A stretch of 64,000 nucleotides of DNA from Penicillium oxalicum (GCF_001723175.1 NC_064655.1:1550001-1614000); one strand, 5' to 3'; counted from the first letter of the stretch, positions 13,048 through 25,223 are shown. Numbers and translations are program-made. The notes: a model not told the origin generated them from the sequence alone.

Positions 13048-16000
13048 CTATGCTGCGTTTTCGCCCTCCGTGGGAGTCTTGGAAGGCCGGCGCTCAGAGG
13101 AAGCAGGCTGGGACTTGGTGAGCATGGGGGAAGTCGGGTTGGAAGGAGGCGAGGTAGCCATGTTGTCCCGATCTTCCAAAGCGGCAAGGGCACTACATGA
13201 GGTGAAAAAGAATATTCAGTTAGTATGGTGTGAATTGTGGGCGAAGGGTGGGATCACCCTCGTATGAGAAGACATGTGGAAGTGACAACTTACCTGAAGG
13301 CATTGATTGACGAAGCAGCCTCCTTGTCCTCCTTCTTGCCAGCAGGAGGAGTACCAGTGCGGCTGCTGGCAGCGCTGTCATCACTGCCGCGAACCAAGTT
13401 GCCACCAGGACCGAGTCCCTTGCGACCGCTGCTGCTTCGTGAGCCGAGCAGGCTGGACGGGCCGAAGGACATCGGCTGGTTGGTGTTGCGGGTAGCCCGC
13501 AAACGACGCAGGTCGTCACTGCCGACCTTGCTAGAAGCAAAGTCAGGAGGAGGAGCCTGGTTGCCGTAACCGAAGCCACGAGCATCACCACGGCCCATGG
13601 CCGGGCGACCACCACCACCCCGGCTCGCCTGCTGGCGTTGTCGCTCTTGCTCAGCTTCGGCCTGAGCACGAGCAGCCTGTTCAAATCATGTGAGTTCAAA
13701 CTATCTCAAACCACCGTCGGTGAGGGGAGAACCAAGAACTTACCTCCTCACGGATCTGCTGGATGGTCTTAGGACCCTTGTCAGCGTCCTTCGACTTCCA
13801 TCGCTGGTTGCGCAGATCAACAATGTCCTAAAGAGAGAGAAAAAAAAAAAGAATCTGGTTAGTTGGCAGTTCTCGCGAATGGAAGAAAGGATCACATAAA
13901 ACCAATCGACGTACCATCAGCATAAACTTGAGACGGCTGGGCAGACCAGGCATCTCCATCATGAGGTTGATGCGAGCGAAGTAGGCGTCCATCATGGCAG
14001 GACCCTTCTCGGACGCATCCAGACTGGCACCAATGGTGCGCAGCAGATTGCACAGGGACTCAACTTCGGCCTCCTCGGGCACACCCTCAAAGTCGAGCAA
14101 TCGCTTGGTACACTCGTGCATGATGCGCTCGGTCAACATGCCCAGCTTGTAGAGCTCACCAATGAACTTGACGAGACCCAGACCACGACGCTTGGCGGCA
14201 GCAGCAATGTAGTATTCGTCGGACAGCATGGCGATCTCGTCGGTGACACCCTCAGGCTTGGGGGGGAGGTTGACCTTCCAGCCACGTTCGAACTCTTCTT
14301 GACAGCGGTTGAGGAGGTATTTGCGGAACAATGAGCCACCGGTGACTAGTTGAAGAGGAAAACAGATGGTTAGCTTTTCTCAAAAGGGGAGAACAAAGCA
14401 TGAAGGTGGACGAAGCTTACCAATGTTGCCACTCTTGTCGCGAATATTCTCATCCTTGATCTCGGGGCTCATGCTCTCGAGCATGCTCTTGCAGAATTTG
14501 GCGTACATGGGCGCCCAGTGGGCCTCGTCAGTCGCCTTTTCGAAAGTCAACTGGATGACTTGACGAAGAGTACGTCCATCGGACTCGTCCTTGGACTGGG
14601 ACACGATTTCGAGGATCTGAGAAGAAATGCGATCGAACTTCTCGGGAGTCATCTTGTTCAAAGCAGCCTTCACCTTACGCTGCACAACATCAGGAGGCAG
14701 GTGGCCGTCACCACCAGGGGCGGGACCAGCAGCAGCATTGGTACCGACGCTGCGAGGCTTCCAACCAGTGGCACTCTGTTGCAGGGCCTTGAGCTCCATA
14801 CCGGCAGTAAGAGGCATAGCCTTGTTGGTATCCTCTTCTTTCTTTCCACCCTTGCCGCGCTTGCTACCGGGGCCGCCCTTGCTGGAGGGAACACGAGGAG
14901 GCATGGGGGAAGAGTTGTTGCGGAAGGAGCCGGGCATGCCAGGCATACCAGGACGACCGATGGAACCAAAAGCAGAGACGTTGCGGTTGCCCATGGACGA
15001 GTTCACGGAGGGAACACCAGGACGAGAGGTTTGAGCAAAGTTGCCCATCTGAGAAGGGAACGCACCGAGACCCTTGTGAGAGGGATTACGCCCCATGCTG
15101 GGGGTGCGGGCGGACTGAGGTCGGGAGGAGGACTCGCTGTCACCAACGGTCTCACGAACGCGGGCGTCCCAATCGACAGAGATCTTGTCCTTGAAGGCAG
15201 CTTGGAACTGAAGCAAGAAATCGCGGTCATAGTGGAACTGACGACCAGCGGGGGAGTTGACGTTGAGAGAGGCATCAGGACCATTCACCGAGGCAGGGTA
15301 TGTCACCTTGCTGAGATCCTCCAGGAACTTGGCGTTCTGAAGAGACTTCATGGCGGCGCTGGGCTGAGGAGGTTCATTCGACTTGGGTGTATCAATCTTG
15401 AGGCCAGCAGACTTTTTACCAGCAGCGCTAGCAGGCTTAGCAGGAGGGCCCATGTCAGAAACGGGGGTTGCAGCACCAGAGTCGGCGGGAGTGGAAGATT
15501 CGGTGGCAGTGAAGCCGCCCTTTTTGAGTGAAGCAAACAATTCCTCGCGCTCCTTACGGTTAGCCTCGTCCTCGGTGTTGTCGCCTTTGGCGCGAGCCGC
15601 CTCCCGGGCGAGCTCACGCTCCTCGGCCTCCCGTTCGGCCTTCTTCATGTTGATCTCATATTGTTCACGCTCTTCACGCTCCTTGCGCTCGGCTTCCTCC
15701 TTCTTCGCTTGCTTCTTGCGGTTGTAATCCTCTTCAGCAGCACGCTCCTTGGCCTCAATCTCAGCCAATTCACGCTCGATGGCATCATAATCGATTTCAT
15801 CATCGTCCGCAGGAGCGGCCGCTGGAGTGGGTTCAGCCTCCTTCTTTGGCTCCTCAGAGGGAGTGGCCTTTTCCTTCAAGCTCAAGTCCTCCACAGCAGC
15901 ACGGGCCGATTCAACAGCATCCTCTGGCTTCTTCTCCTCCGATTTGCTCTCCGCAGCAGGCTTGTCCTCAACTGGCTTCACCTCGACGGGCTCTGCCTCA

Positions 16001-18248
16001 GCTGGCTTGGCCTCTTCAGCGCTCTTGCGGGAGGCCTCCTCTTCCTTGCGCTTCTGCGCAGCCTCATCATCCAGAATCTTTTGGCGAACAGCGTCCTTCA
16101 GAGCCTGCTTCTTTTCCTCATCCGTCTTGGCATTCGCAGCCTTGCTCTCTGTGCGGGCGTGATCAGATGCACTGGCAGTTCGGGGAGGCGGGGTCGCGGT
16201 AGGAGTGGCTGCCTTCACGGGAGAAGGAGTGGCACGAGCAGGAGAGGCGGGAGTCTTGTCAAATGTTTTCACGCTACCGCTGTTTGGGTCTTTGATGATG
16301 ATTGGGCTCTTCTTGGCCGAAGGAATCACAAAGTGCGGCTTCACAGGAGCGGGACTGTTAGAAGATCGACTGCCAGTGTGAGTGTGAGCCGGGCCCGCAG
16401 GTCCTGCTGGTGCCGCGTGACCCAGGCTAGAGCCCGGACGGTCAGTGGAGACCTGAGAGGGAGTTCGTGAAAGAGGAGTCGATTGAGGGGGAGGCTGCAC
16501 AGGATACTGTGGTTGCATGTAAGGAGCCTGGGGGTTGAAAGGCATGCCCGGGCGAGGTTGAGGCGAAGGGGGGGTCATGTACTGCATGTTCTGCATGTTG
16601 TAGCCAGGGTAGTTGTAGTAGTTGGGATCGTAAGGAGGGAAACCCTGGTTCCGAAGGATGGTTAGACACTGCTCAAATTGACCGCTCTCTGGAGCCAGAT
16701 TGGGAAGGGGCACTGGGACCGCAGGCGCGCGGGTTTCCTGGGGGGGATTTCTCCAGCTGGCATAATTTTCTACTCCTCGACGGGCACGACGGGGATTGAA
16801 GCCACCGCGGTGATTACCGCGCGGGCCTTGCCGGGTGTATCTCTGGGGTTGACGGGATGTGGGTGGGGATGATCTCACAGTTTGGGGGCCCATGTGCTGT
16901 CCATAGCCAGGGTAAGGCTGAGGAGGCATCTGCGGGTGGGCCATGGGAACCTGGTTCATTTGCGGGGTGGTAGGGTGTGCGTTGGCGAGCGCCGGGCTGC
17001 GGTTGGCTTGGTGAGGCGAGTTAGGGAATGGAGGCATCGGGCGACCTTGGTTAGGACCGTGGAACTGAGGGCCCATGTTGGGGCCACCACGAGGCTGGTT
17101 AGGAGTTTGACGGAAGCTGGGGCCCGGTGAGTAGGGCATCTGTCCTCCCTGGTAGCCCGACTGCGAGTATCCGCGTCCGCGGCCTCCCTGGGGAGGGTAT
17201 CCACCACGGCCTGGCGCACCGCCCATGGGGTTACTCATATCACTGTGGGTTGACTGCGACGATTCACGACGAACGTGCTGCTGACCAGGACCCAATGGAG
17301 CCTGTTGAGACATCTCTGTGAGCCAACGAGTTTGACGAAAGGATTCATGAAGAGGAAAGAAAGTGACGCGAGCTCGAAGTCAATTAAATATGGCAAACCA
17401 CGTGCCCGGCATATGCGGCGCAGTATATATTCTTTTGCCTTCCTTTTTTTCTTTTTTGGATAACAAACTGAATGCTTTTCAGGAAGTTTCTGACTGCTTC
17501 GATCCCAGGCACGCCGGGATCACAGGCAGTCACACACCGCAGGCATCACCCCGGACAAACATAGCAGAGAACTGGGGTTTGAAGGAGGACAAACACTTAC
17601 ACTGTTATCACCTGCATTCTCTCCAAAGCTGCCAAAGTTGGGCACATTCCCCTGCGCCTGATAGGTTGAAGGGGGGCGTCCGCCGCTCGAGGCCGGCTGT
17701 GGGATGGGCGAAGGGGAAGTTTGAGGGGAAGTGACCCGGGGGTTGGTCGCAGGAGCACCGAGGCCAGACTGAGCCTGGGAGGATGCCAACACAGCTGGGT
17801 TGCCCATGTTGGGAGAGCTCTGTTGGTTGGCGAAGCCGAATTGGAGGGAGTTGGGTCGGCTTGCGGAGCCACCGTTGGGGATGTAGCCCGAAGCACCGGC
17901 CGATGTGATGGTCACTGAAGGCTTGCGGGAGTGGTCATTCTGAGCATTGGCAGCCGGGGCCGCAGGGGCTTGACATGGTCAGCACACCCCAGAACTGAGC
18001 CTGCTGCGCAGTGGATTGATTTTGCATGGGGTTGCCGTTCACTGGAGACACCGAGCTCGACTTCCCATGTTGCGTCGAGCACCCACGGTGACGGGAGCGG
18101 AGGAGGAGTCCGTGGTGGACTTCTTCGTAGCGTTGGCGTACGACTTGGCTGCAGGAGCAGTCGCAGCCACAGGGGTCGATGAGGTAGCGGCGGAGGTAGC
18201 GGTGCTCTGTCCTGGTTGAACGCCCGACTGAGGAGGGTTCGAGGTCAT
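13048..18248 (-). CDS. Translation initiation factor eIF4G
   Basis: Scaffold of the cap-binding complex. It links eIF4E, eIF4A and poly(A)-binding protein to recruit ribosomes in the cytoplasm. My model runs from the MTSNPPQSG start at 18248, with exons 18248-18083, 17968-17601, 17313-14421, 14345-13915, 13827-13744, 13676-13294 and 13192-13048. All phases agree, giving about 1489 residues, normal for filamentous fungi. The long N-terminus is Gln/Pro/Gly-rich and disordered. A Lys/Glu-rich coiled-coil-like segment lies at 15.5-16.1 kb. HYDRDFLLQF fits the YxxxxL-phi eIF4E-binding motif. The MIF4G domain starts near PPDVVQRKVKAALNKM and continues over the intron into TGGSLFRKYLLNRCQEEF. The C-terminus is Ser/Gly/Arg-rich. 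The 18082-17969 intron has a weak GTGCTC donor and may instead be coding sequence with two compensating frame breaks. A further stop-free 234-nt segment (16878-16645) has splice-like ends. Confidence 0.93.
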
Positions 18249-18288
18249 TAGAGGGGTAGGGATCCACGTCAAATGCGCAGAGAAGAGG

Positions 18289-18765
18289 CTTCAAAGAAAA
18301 CTTTTGTGAAACTGAGTTTTGTTTCAGGAGTGACTTTTGGTGAATCGGCTTTCTCGGCGCGAGAGAAAGTCGACGGAGAGGTGACGGGAGGTCGAAGTGA
18401 TGTCAAGCTGCGGACGGGTGTGACAAGACCACATCCAAACCTGAGATCTCGATCTGTGAAGAGGCGATAAAGAAAAAGGCCAGCGTCAGAGACAGGATTG
18501 TCAAATTCAAGTGAATGAAATGACCAGACCGGAGGGCGCAGCAGGGGAAATGCAGCGCGCGCGAACCGGGGCAAAAAGTGTGAGGATTTGGAAAGTGGAA
18601 TAATTCCAAGTTGGGGGATGTGTGGGAAGGGGAAAAAATCCACCGTGCTGGAAAAATGTTGTTTCGGGTAGCAAGAGGGACGAAAAAAAAACCTTCCAAA
18701 GGACTTCGGGAAGACTGCTAGAGCAGATGAAGCAACGAGACTAAGGCTGCTGCAGCACACTTACC
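18289..18765 (-). other. Candidate 5' leader intron of eIF4G
   Basis: On the minus strand, a consensus GTAAGT donor at 18765 lies about 500 nt upstream of the eIF4G start. A TTTCTTTGAAG acceptor-like end at 18289 lies 41 nt before the ATG. A leader intron of about 477 nt is inferred. The region also contains a long pyrimidine-rich stretch. Confidence 0.35.
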
Positions 18766-21032
18766 GAAAGAAAAAGAAAGGTGATCTCTGGGAAGGGGAG
18801 AACAAGACCTTTTGGCAACAGAAGTCGATGTTGACAACTGGAAGAGGGTTGGGAGGTTCACAAGTGGAAAAGGATGAGGCAGCCCAGAGTGGAGGTCGAA
18901 TTGGGAGAGGATGATTACCATTGAACGAGTACGGTATCGAGTATCGAACCAACCAGGCCGCCACCATGACATCGGTATTCTCGCCCCGGCATGAGACGGA
19001 CAGCTGAGTAGCATTTCCAGAGTAACAGAGTCTAGATTTTAGACTGTGAGGGGCACTGTAACTTTTGCTTCTTTGGCATGGCAATAAAATTTGAGAATTG
19101 CTAGTACAGGATGTACATGGAATCATGGATTCTCCATCAAGCATGTCTCCCACTCCGAGTCCTCACGAATCTGCCGCTCCCATGTATGGTACCGTACGGT
19201 AAGAGACCTTCAGTGCCAATATTGCCCCGATGAGGATTCGGAGCTTCAGACTACGTTCGCGAGAAAAAAGAGAGAGAGAGAGATACAGAGAGAAAGAGCC
19301 TCGGTCTACGAGGCTAAACAGCCCGCCATGGTCCCCTTCGTGATAAAAAGAAACATGATGTCTCTACGACGGGCCACGGGATGCACAATCCGGAGCGAAC
19401 AATGAAGAAGTGGATCAGTTCTGATCCTCTCTTCAACTGTGGCTCAAATGGCTGGCTCTGGTTCGCCACGATGGTCCATGGGTTGTCCGTGGGTAAAGCC
19501 GACTACTTTCTTGTCCCTGCTTCTAAGCATCATACCACCGACAGAACATTCATGTATCAACCTACAGTAGTACGAGACTACTCGTACATATGTATGACTC
19601 TGTAGGGAGTACTATATGCTCTGTTGTATCCCCGTCGTAGCGGTCATCCAGTCGTACAAGATGACTCAAGCACTGTTTTCCCCCTGGGGTGTCCCGGCAA
19701 ATCAGCAACGGCTCCTATGGATCCGAATTTCCGACTTCGAGCTCTCGACACAGATCCCGACAGATCCAGGTGATGATCTTTGTGACTGATGAGCTTGATT
19801 CGATAACCGTGGCGAGAGAATTGGTAGCAATCCGGGACTCCTCCGGCGAAGAGAGGGTTGGCAAACGACCCATCCGGTCCGACAGTACATCCAGGACTAC
19901 TCCGGTGTGTATTCCTCTTCCAGGCGGAGTCTCAAGGCTAGGATGTCCAGCATCAGAGGCGAAATATATCATGCATATCGAAGTGGTCCCTGATTGACCC
20001 CTATTATATCTCGAGGGACGGGCTATGGGCTGTAGTGGGCTTCAAGGCGGTTGGTAAAGATGCATCGACCAGACGAGAAAGCAGACAGCCAGACAAGGTC
20101 AAGATCTCCCAGAGATAACTTCTGTGGCGCATGAATCAATTGAAATCCTTGTCATCCGAGTCAAAATCATGGGATCCCACCTATGAGTAGTCCAACTGGG
20201 CGCAGTGTCCGCTTACCGATAGACTACCGCTGGTGACAAAACCCCCCTGCCAAAGTGATGTTTGCTCCGGTTACAGGGATGCCGAGCGTGGTCGCCAATA
20301 ATTCCGTATCCCTTGCCCAACTCATCGGCGTCCAGGAATCACTGATTGCTCGGCTGTGTGTGATCATTTGGCCCTGAAAGATCTACACATTTCTATTTGA
20401 CCAGTTGCGTATTCATGCGTATTGGCCGGCCCAGAACCCGTCACCTTTGCGCCGCTAGTTTCTTGCGATTTCCGGCTATTCCCTGCCTTGCAGATGCAAT
20501 AATGCATCCTGTGAGATTGCACCAAACGAGATCATGCCGAATGATCTCCGCCTATGGACTTGGTTGAGGAGCATATTCAGCCATGGTCTGTGGCGTAGAG
20601 GGACGCTCATCAGGGGAAGGAAAAGCCCTACCCCAAAGGGTAGAAACCCCGTTACGTTGACGTCCTCTGTGTGGTAGAACATTCATTGCCAGGTGCTCTC
20701 CATTCAACAGTGGGACAGAAGAAGGGTGCGCCTTTTCGTTCAGCAGGGGAGGAGGAGACCCTCCAGTTGGCGGGACTTGTACTCAGGATGTGACGGGAGT
20801 CGTTTATTTGATCAAAGAGCAGCGTGCTCAGCAGCTTATGTACAGCATGAGCGTGACGAGCGGACTGAGCCCCGACAAGCCTCGGGACCTCTGCCGAAGC
20901 TCGGTACTTCCACGATGACACCACTCCAACCTCACTCGCGCTTGACAACTATCCAACCTCAGTAGACTCTTTTGGGCCCAATTTAATTTGCATACTCTAT
21001 GAGGCAGAAAACCCAAGATACAGATACACAGA
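18766..21032. other. Intergenic tract
   Basis: The left part holds the likely eIF4G promoter on the minus strand. A short + frame at 19125 ends exactly at a GTAAGA donor (see findings). An AG-rich repeat is at 19268-19301. Nothing else rises above random open frames of about 100 codons. Confidence 0.5.
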
Positions 21033-22178
21033 CTACGCCTCAGTAACGGTCGTATCCGGACGCACGAGCATGGTCAGCACCGCCGAATGAGCCTGATGAG
21101 TCTCGATCACCCCGAGCCAGCCTGATGTCCAGCGGCTGCTCGTCTGGCGCAAACCTGGACGGTTTCCTAAGTCTTCGTCATCAAGCACGTCGAATGAAGT
21201 ATCACTTGGGTTCTTCCGGAGCGGAGCGCCGTAGGCGAGAGGGTCACTGTCCGTGTCCTCGCGACCCAAGGACTGTTCTTCACGGCTGAGGGTAGACCGC
21301 AGATAATCCAATACCTCTCGCTGCCGAGAAATGTAACTCGCCTTCTCAGCACCGGACATGGTCTGCAGTTTGCGTTGGAGAAGGGTCCCACTGGCTGATA
21401 ACTCCTCCTCGTGCACCTCACGGGGCTTGCTCGAGGACGTGACCGAGCCCAGTGCCGCACCCAGAACAGAGTACCAGTCCTGGGGCGCGGTCGGTGCACC
21501 CGTCGGGGCGCCGGCCACGGAGGCGGCACCAACGGTAGGAAGGTTGAATCGAGATAACAAGGACTGTGCGTAGGCCGCGGGCCCCGAGGGTGGTGGTGGA
21601 TGAGGAGGAGCTGGCTGCTGGGGAGGCAGGCCCATGACTTTTTCCCGGATCAAATCGAATGCTTTGTAAAAGTATTGCAGCCCGAGTGCCTTGGCCCGCT
21701 CATGCGACCGACCGATGAATTCCTCAATATCGCGCTCATGGCGAAACAAGAACGGATCAACGTAGTCCTGGTATAGTATGCGAGCGCCTTGTGTCTGAGG
21801 GAGGACGAGATAGCACATAAAAGTGAGTCGAATCCAACTATAGAACGGGAACCTGAAGGAGACAAGCCATGTCCTGGGTCAGCTTCGGACAGCGACGTCT
21901 GCGATGCTTGTAGGGAATAGATTCCAGTCATACCACCCGATAATGAACACGGTCCAGGATTCCGCCAGCAGTACAACAGATAGCACCACCCAGTACATCA
22001 GCCATGGCGCCAGTTGGGAGGGATCCGCGGAGCGTAGAGCCTTATAGGAAGCGAAGATGGGGAAGAGGATGGTGATCACGGAGCTATTCACAATTGTTGT
22101 GTCAGCATTTGAACTACGATCTCCCATATTCCGGGTCAGAACGACTTACGACAACAGGTCCGCGAAGATGCCGAACAT
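21033..22178 (-). CDS. TB2/DP1/HVA22 family ER membrane protein
   Basis: Three exons, 22178-22150, 22083-21934 and 21852-21033, encode 332 residues. The introns have GTAAGT and GTATGA donors and TAG/CAG acceptors, and all phases agree. The N-terminal third is the REEP/Yop1-like domain: two hydrophobic hairpins (SVITILFPIFASYKAL, then a stretch through YWVVLSVVLLAESW) and the conserved block FPFYSWIRLTF. That block is assembled only after splicing. LPQTQGARILYQDYVDPFL follows. In known family members these hairpins wedge into the membrane and curve tubular ER. The C-terminal two thirds are a fungal extension, Pro-rich and then charged, with a helical segment EKASYISRQREVLDYL. It is longer than yeast Yop1 (about 180 residues), so it is probably a paralogue rather than the Yop1 orthologue. 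It is divergent from the TANGO2-family gene 860 bp away. Confidence 0.9.
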
Positions 22179-23037
22179 AGTGGCGTTTTGGAAGTTTTAA
22201 TCTCAAGACCACTTTCGGGATCACGGAGCTTGGGCGGGGTCGACAATCGGCGGTCGATAAGCCAGCGAGCGAACTGATCTACCCGCGGAGATGTGGTTTT
22301 TCCAGAGCTTTGGAGGACGTGATGTGCGGAGATCACCTTTGTCGACGCATCGACATGCGACTAGGATTCCTTATGCAACTTTTTCGGGGAGCTGCAAAGT
22401 TTAGTCTGGAAGAGTATAGGGTGCTATTGACATGTACTCCACGGGGCACGTCGGAAGAGCTGTGGAGATGTGCTGTCCGAAAGCGTCCCAAGACTGGAGC
22501 GGTCATGCTTCCTGTTGGCCACAGTCAAAGGCTCGTCTTGACGTCACGAGACCAACTATGTCTTGCCCTGTTTGCGCGTCCTGTTTTGACAGACGGTTCA
22601 TACGGGCAGAGAGATTCAGGGAGCGAGATTAGTTATGAAAATAGTATATGGTTGACGGTCAAATCTGTGTCCTCCTCGTCAAGGGTTGAGGTTCGTACGA
22701 CAGATGCTCCCAGATCGACGGCTGCAGACACTAAGACAACATCCATACGGCGGCTGTGGCTTGGGCACCAGGAGAGTCAGGCCAGAAATCATCCCAACAG
22801 CCAAGACGCCGGAGGGTGATTTACCCTTTCTTTCACGCACTGATTCTCTGCTGAGTGACGCTCTTCCATTTTCACCTGCTGCTGTATTTTTCCATTGGGG
22901 TCTATCGCTTTGCATAGTCCATCTTTCATCTTCCATCTTCCATTCTTCGATAATTCTTGCGCCGACGCTCGGAAGGTTGTCGCATACTTCCCCCGCATTC
23001 GCTGAGATCTACCCACGAGCCCCGGATCTACCAAAAG
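22179..23037. promoter_or_regulatory. Divergent promoter region, DP1-like / TANGO2
   Basis: 860 bp between two start codons on opposite strands. The right part is pyrimidine-rich ahead of the TANGO2 start (TTCCATCTTCC-like leader). I could not identify a specific factor site. Open frames here look random. Confidence 0.45.
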
Positions 23038-24036
23038 ATGTGTATCGCACTCATCTCGACCGCACACCCTGCGTATTCCCTCATTATCATTGATAATCGC
23101 GATGTGTGTGATCCCTTCCGGAACTGTCAAAAGTGCCTCCTTCTCACCATGTCCCAGGAATATCTACAACGGCCAACATCCTCGGTTGATTGGTGGCCCG
23201 ACCCGGCCTCGTTTGTCCTCGGTTCACGCGACATGGCGCGAGAAGACCATGGCACATGGATGGGGGTTACGAAGCAGGGAAAGATCGCAGTCCTCACTAA
23301 TTTTCGAGAAGATCACTGTGCCCAGGCTGTCGGGGTGCAGAGCCGGGGTCGAATCGTGAACAGCTGGCTCACCGGTCCGCCGGAGGAATGTCAGACCACC
23401 CTAGACTTTGTGCAGAAGATGGTTGCCAGTCCGACCACAAAGCAAGTCGGGGGGTTCAGTCTGCTCTGTGGTCGAGTGAATGAGCCTCTGGCGATTGTCT
23501 CCAATCGGTCCACACACCTCGACCAGATCACCTGGGTTGCTACTGAAAAAAATCAAACACGCGGACTCAGCAACACGCGGTTTGACGATCGGACCTGGCC
23601 CAAAATTTTGAACGGTGAGAAGCTCATGGAGCGGGCGATCGAGGATCATGCACAGGCCCACGAGGACGAAGAGGCCCTTTTGCAGCGACTTCTCGGAGTC
23701 CTGAGTACCGATTCCCTGCCACGTCTGCCCCCAGGCACAGATGTCGAGGAATACATTAACCATCTGCGGAAGAGTATCTTTGTGCCGGTTCTCGGACAGG
23801 AGGACGGAACCAACCCCGCGGCGGGCAAAGCTGCTGCTCGCGTAGAAGACGAAATGAAGGAACCTCGGGGCCAGCACTACATGTCCGGGCCGTACGGAAC
23901 TCAGAAGCAGACGATTCTTTTGGCTCGGCCCGATGGTCGAGTCCGGTACTTTGAGCGAACTTTATACGACCAGAATGCAACGGCCGTGCCCATTGGAACA
24001 GGCGATCGTTCGTTTGAGTTCCACATTGAAGAATAG
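23038..24036 (+). CDS. TANGO2 / NRDE family protein
   Basis: Two exons, 23038-23103 and 23158-24036, encode 314 residues. The 54-nt intron (GTGTGT donor, CAG acceptor) has no stop and a length divisible by three, so an unspliced reading looks open. Removing it restores the family signature: IDNRD joins EYLQRPTS, giving the NRDE-type motif just after the N-terminal Cys-2 (MCIALIST). Other family features are the WWPDP segment, the LGSRDM and GTWMGV blocks and a GFSLLCG strand. TANGO2 proteins are linked to Golgi organisation and to haem/lipid handling in other eukaryotes; the biochemical activity is unsettled. The Ntn-hydrolase-like fold and exposed Cys-2 suggest possible catalysis, which is inference. 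The start at 23038 is preferred because Met-Cys is the conserved family N-terminus; an upstream in-frame ATG at 22957 would bury it. Confidence 0.92.
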   Translation: MCIALISTAHPAYSLIIIDNRDVCDPFRNCQKCLLLTMSQEYLQRPTSSVDWWPDPASFVLGSRDMAREDHGTWMGVTKQGKIAVLTNFREDHCAQAVGVQSRGRIVNSWLTGPPEECQTTLDFVQKMVASPTTKQVGGFSLLCGRVNEPLAIVSNRSTHLDQITWVATEKNQTRGLSNTRFDDRTWPKILNGEKLMERAIEDHAQAHEDEEALLQRLLGVLSTDSLPRLPPGTDVEEYINHLRKSIFVPVLGQEDGTNPAAGKAAARVEDEMKEPRGQHYMSGPYGTQKQTILLARPDGRVRYFERTLYDQNATAVPIGTGDRSFEFHIEE

Positions 24037-24876
24037 CAATTAGCCGGCCATGGCGGTTCATCGATGCAGCACCCATGGCCACCCTCTAGACTTTAGAACA
24101 GATGGTGAAGATGATGAAACAGACGTTGCGTGGGATCATTTCAAAGTTCGGTACCATGCGTCTGGGCCACACAGTTTTTTCTTGGACGATTTCTTGCTAC
24201 TTAGTGTGTCCAACGGCCGAAGAGACGTTGATTGCATTTTTCTCCACTCTATGATCGTGGATGTTTCCTCCACACCCACGCTCATTGTATCCGCTCTCCT
24301 GGATGGTGCACGACATGCTGCTATTTGCTCAACACTCAACATATCGTGCTCAGTCATAGAATTGCTATCGCAGTTCAGATCTTTATTCTTTCTAGTTGTT
24401 GTTATTTATTATTTTCTTTTACTTTTGGGGGGGGGGGGGCGAGTTTAGGTTGGGTGGTTCGCACAGAAATCTTCCGAGACAAATCAGGCTAAGCGGCCTG
24501 GCAAGATTCACCAACCGTTCTGCGCCTGGACCCGCCACGTTTCAGCTTGAGCGTCCATTCATCTATTGGGCATCCTTTCTCATTTCTTGATTTGCTCGGG
24601 ATTGCCCGTAACAGAACAGACGCCGAAACTCCTGCCCCTGGGCCCCAGTGAACCGGAAAAAATGAAAGCTGACATTCCTCCACTGATGACTTCAGGTCGA
24701 CGATGCCCCTTGGCTGGATCGCAAAATCACTTGGGAGCCCCTGGAAGTTGCGTGGTGGCAGAGCAGTTTGAGTCCACCGACTCCACATCTTGCAGCCGCC
24801 TCTATCATCACAGGCTACTGCCCTAACGGTGAGCCCACGACTATCGCGATCCCCCCGGACTAGCGTATGGGACCAT

Positions 24877-24883
24877 GGCTAAA
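24877..24883 (+). promoter_or_regulatory. XlnR-type site GGCTAAA
   Basis: Matches the GGCTAA(A) element bound by the xylanolytic/cellulolytic activator XlnR in Aspergillus. It lies about 580 bp before the endoglucanase start. A single 7-mer can occur by chance. Confidence 0.35.
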
Positions 24884-25217
24884 TTGGTGACATCGCTAGC
24901 CCCATCGGGCACTCGTCGCGATGGAAATTAGATTGATCAAGGACCGGATCAGGGCTGGTCCAGACATCCAGGCCAATTCGTGCTGGATCCAGTGGTCCTT
25001 TGGCCACCAGGTTGATTGATCGAAGGCACTAGAGCTCTCCCTTCTGTCGGTGTCAGCCAAACTAGCCGCGAGGGACCTATCACTGCGACCCCGGAGAAGA
25101 GAGACTTTCTGCCAGCGAGGCTCACGAACGGAGATTCTGGACGCGAAACCCACTTGGTGTATCAGATGGCTCGCTAATCCGAGCCGGAAGCTCTGGCTAG
25201 CCCGGTTTGACGTCGAC

Positions 25218-25223
25218 CCCCGC
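25218..25223 (-). promoter_or_regulatory. CreA-type site
   Basis: CCCCGC on the + strand is GCGGGG on the minus strand, matching the SYGGRG consensus of the carbon-catabolite repressor CreA. It lies about 240 bp upstream of the endoglucanase ATG. A second match (CCCCGG) is at 24853-24858. Such hexamers are frequent, so support is weak. Confidence 0.3.

Noticed and set aside
14518..16470. Long + strand frames opposite eIF4G (269-337 codons)
   Set aside because: Antisense shadows of the GC-rich, repetitive eIF4G exon; no domain.
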